Below, piece after piece: positions 31,628 to 31,975 of a stretch of DNA of 31,975 nucleotides; position 1 is the stretch's first letter; the number at the start of each line of letters is the position of its first letter. Position numbers and translations under genes: made by a program. This stretch comes from Bacilli bacterium (GTDB lineage Bacteria; Bacillota_I; Bacilli_A; RFN20; CAG-826): assembly GCA_900767605.1 (NCBI GenBank), contig CAAFZT010000040.1, positions 1-31,975 of the forward strand. Direction: 5' to 3'. Below the pieces are notes generated by a model. The model was not told the origin of the DNA. It saw nothing but the letters and a program-made list of their open reading frames with translations, and searched no databases.

Positions 31628-31975
31628 ATGATTAATTTTTTAAACGATTTCGAACAGGAGCGACCTGCCTGCCTGCCTTGGAGTCTTGTTCCGATATTAT
31701 GTGTTTTAATCGGTTTAATGACTTTGGTAGTCCTTGCTTTCCTCGCAAAATATATCAACAAAACAAAAAACTATTGAATGGCATTATCCTTATATATGGA
31801 TTGCTCTTTCTAGGACTGGAAATCTATCATGAAATCAATCGTTACTTCTTCTTCGAGTACTATGACTTCTCCAGCATTCCCTTCCAGTTTTGCAGCATAC
31901 CGATCTATCTATGCCTGATTCTTCCTTTTATCAAAAACGAAAAGATCAGAATGCCGATATTCTATTACCTAGGCA
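31628..31975 (+). CDS. YwaF/TMEM164-like membrane protein, partial, split by a -1 shift
   Basis: The first frame starts at the ATG at 31628 and gives a 49-residue piece with one membrane helix (SLVPILCVLIGLMTLVVLAF), then TGA at 31775-31777. The -1 frame then continues without a stop to the window edge with KLLNGIILIYGLLFLGLEIY, then FSSIPFQFCSIPIYLCLIL. The latter resembles the LPL(H/Q)xCSI stretch of the YwaF integral membrane family (TIGR02206). Joining the frames at the A-run (31765-31770) gives one continuous protein. Either one A is missing (assembly error or mutation) or the ribosome shifts at A AAA AAC. The ribosome binding site is weak, and codon use is more AT-rich than that of the genes to the left. 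Confidence 0.5.

Noticed and set aside
31342..31761. Minus-strand open frame of 139 codons
   Set aside because: No ribosome binding site, no recognisable protein pattern, and it overlaps the start of the plus-strand membrane protein gene.
1..31975. Mollicute genetic code (UGA as Trp)
   Set aside because: Several genes end in TGA that overlaps the next start codon (ATGA), and Trp is encoded by TGG throughout.
1..31975. CRISPR arrays, insertion sequences or prophage genes
   Set aside because: No regularly spaced direct repeats, transposase motifs or phage structural genes were seen.

Overview
The window comes from a bacterium of the Bacillota type, probably a gut or other anaerobic lineage near Erysipelotrichia/Bacilli; this placement is inference with modest confidence. 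The support is the many short LxxSC/LSGC lipoproteins, Shine-Dalgarno sites of the AGGAGG type, an Rnf complex in the order C-D-G-E-A-B, a four-gene polyamine ABC transporter and CarD. TGA is a true stop: several genes end in TGA that overlaps the next start (ATGA), so this is not the mollicute UGA=Trp code. Outer-layer genes are more AT-rich, while the pot, rnf and fatty-acid isomerase genes use strongly C-ending codons.

Layout. 1-3.9 kb (minus): two exported, membrane-anchored proteins of unknown function; the larger runs off the left edge. 4.0-7.6 kb (minus): a FecCD-type permease, ATPase, lipoprotein binding protein and SAM methyltransferase in one ATGA-coupled operon, for iron, heme, siderophore or corrinoid uptake. 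It is divergent from a TetR regulator (7.7-8.3 kb). 8.3-10.0 kb (minus): an AbiE-type (type IV) toxin-antitoxin pair. 10.2-11.6 kb (plus): a stand-alone HypB GTPase and a CarD-family regulator. 11.7-12.8 kb (minus): a lipoprotein with thioredoxin-like cysteine motifs.

13.1-18.1 kb (plus): potABCD, with an over-long PotA and a PotD carrying both a lipobox and a C-terminal membrane anchor. 18.3-24.2 kb (plus): a remodelled Rnf operon. RnfG has three FMN-attachment motifs instead of one. RnfB is reduced to its membrane helix and first [4Fe-4S] module. A small membrane protein with four cysteines, resembling NqrM in plan, sits between rnfA and rnfB. ApbE, which attaches FMN covalently, follows at once from its own promoter (24.2-25.3 kb). 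25.4-26.9 kb (minus): a large lipoprotein of unknown function.

27.0-29.3 kb (minus): an acyl-activating ligase, an acyl carrier protein and a FatA-type acyl-ACP thioesterase. They are divergent from a flavoprotein (29.5-30.9 kb, plus) that closely resembles the polyunsaturated fatty acid isomerase that makes conjugated linoleic acid. Together they form a fatty-acid handling locus. 31.0-31.2 kb: tRNA-Cys and tRNA-Arg genes. The right end is AT-richer and holds the start of a membrane protein gene split by a -1 shift at an A AAA AAC heptamer.

A recurring theme is genes whose -10 box lies only 5-8 bases before the start codon with no ribosome binding site (tetR, the FecCD permease, abiEi, the Cys-motif lipoprotein and apbE), which suggests leaderless mRNAs. 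All assignments come from reading the sequence; no database search was run.
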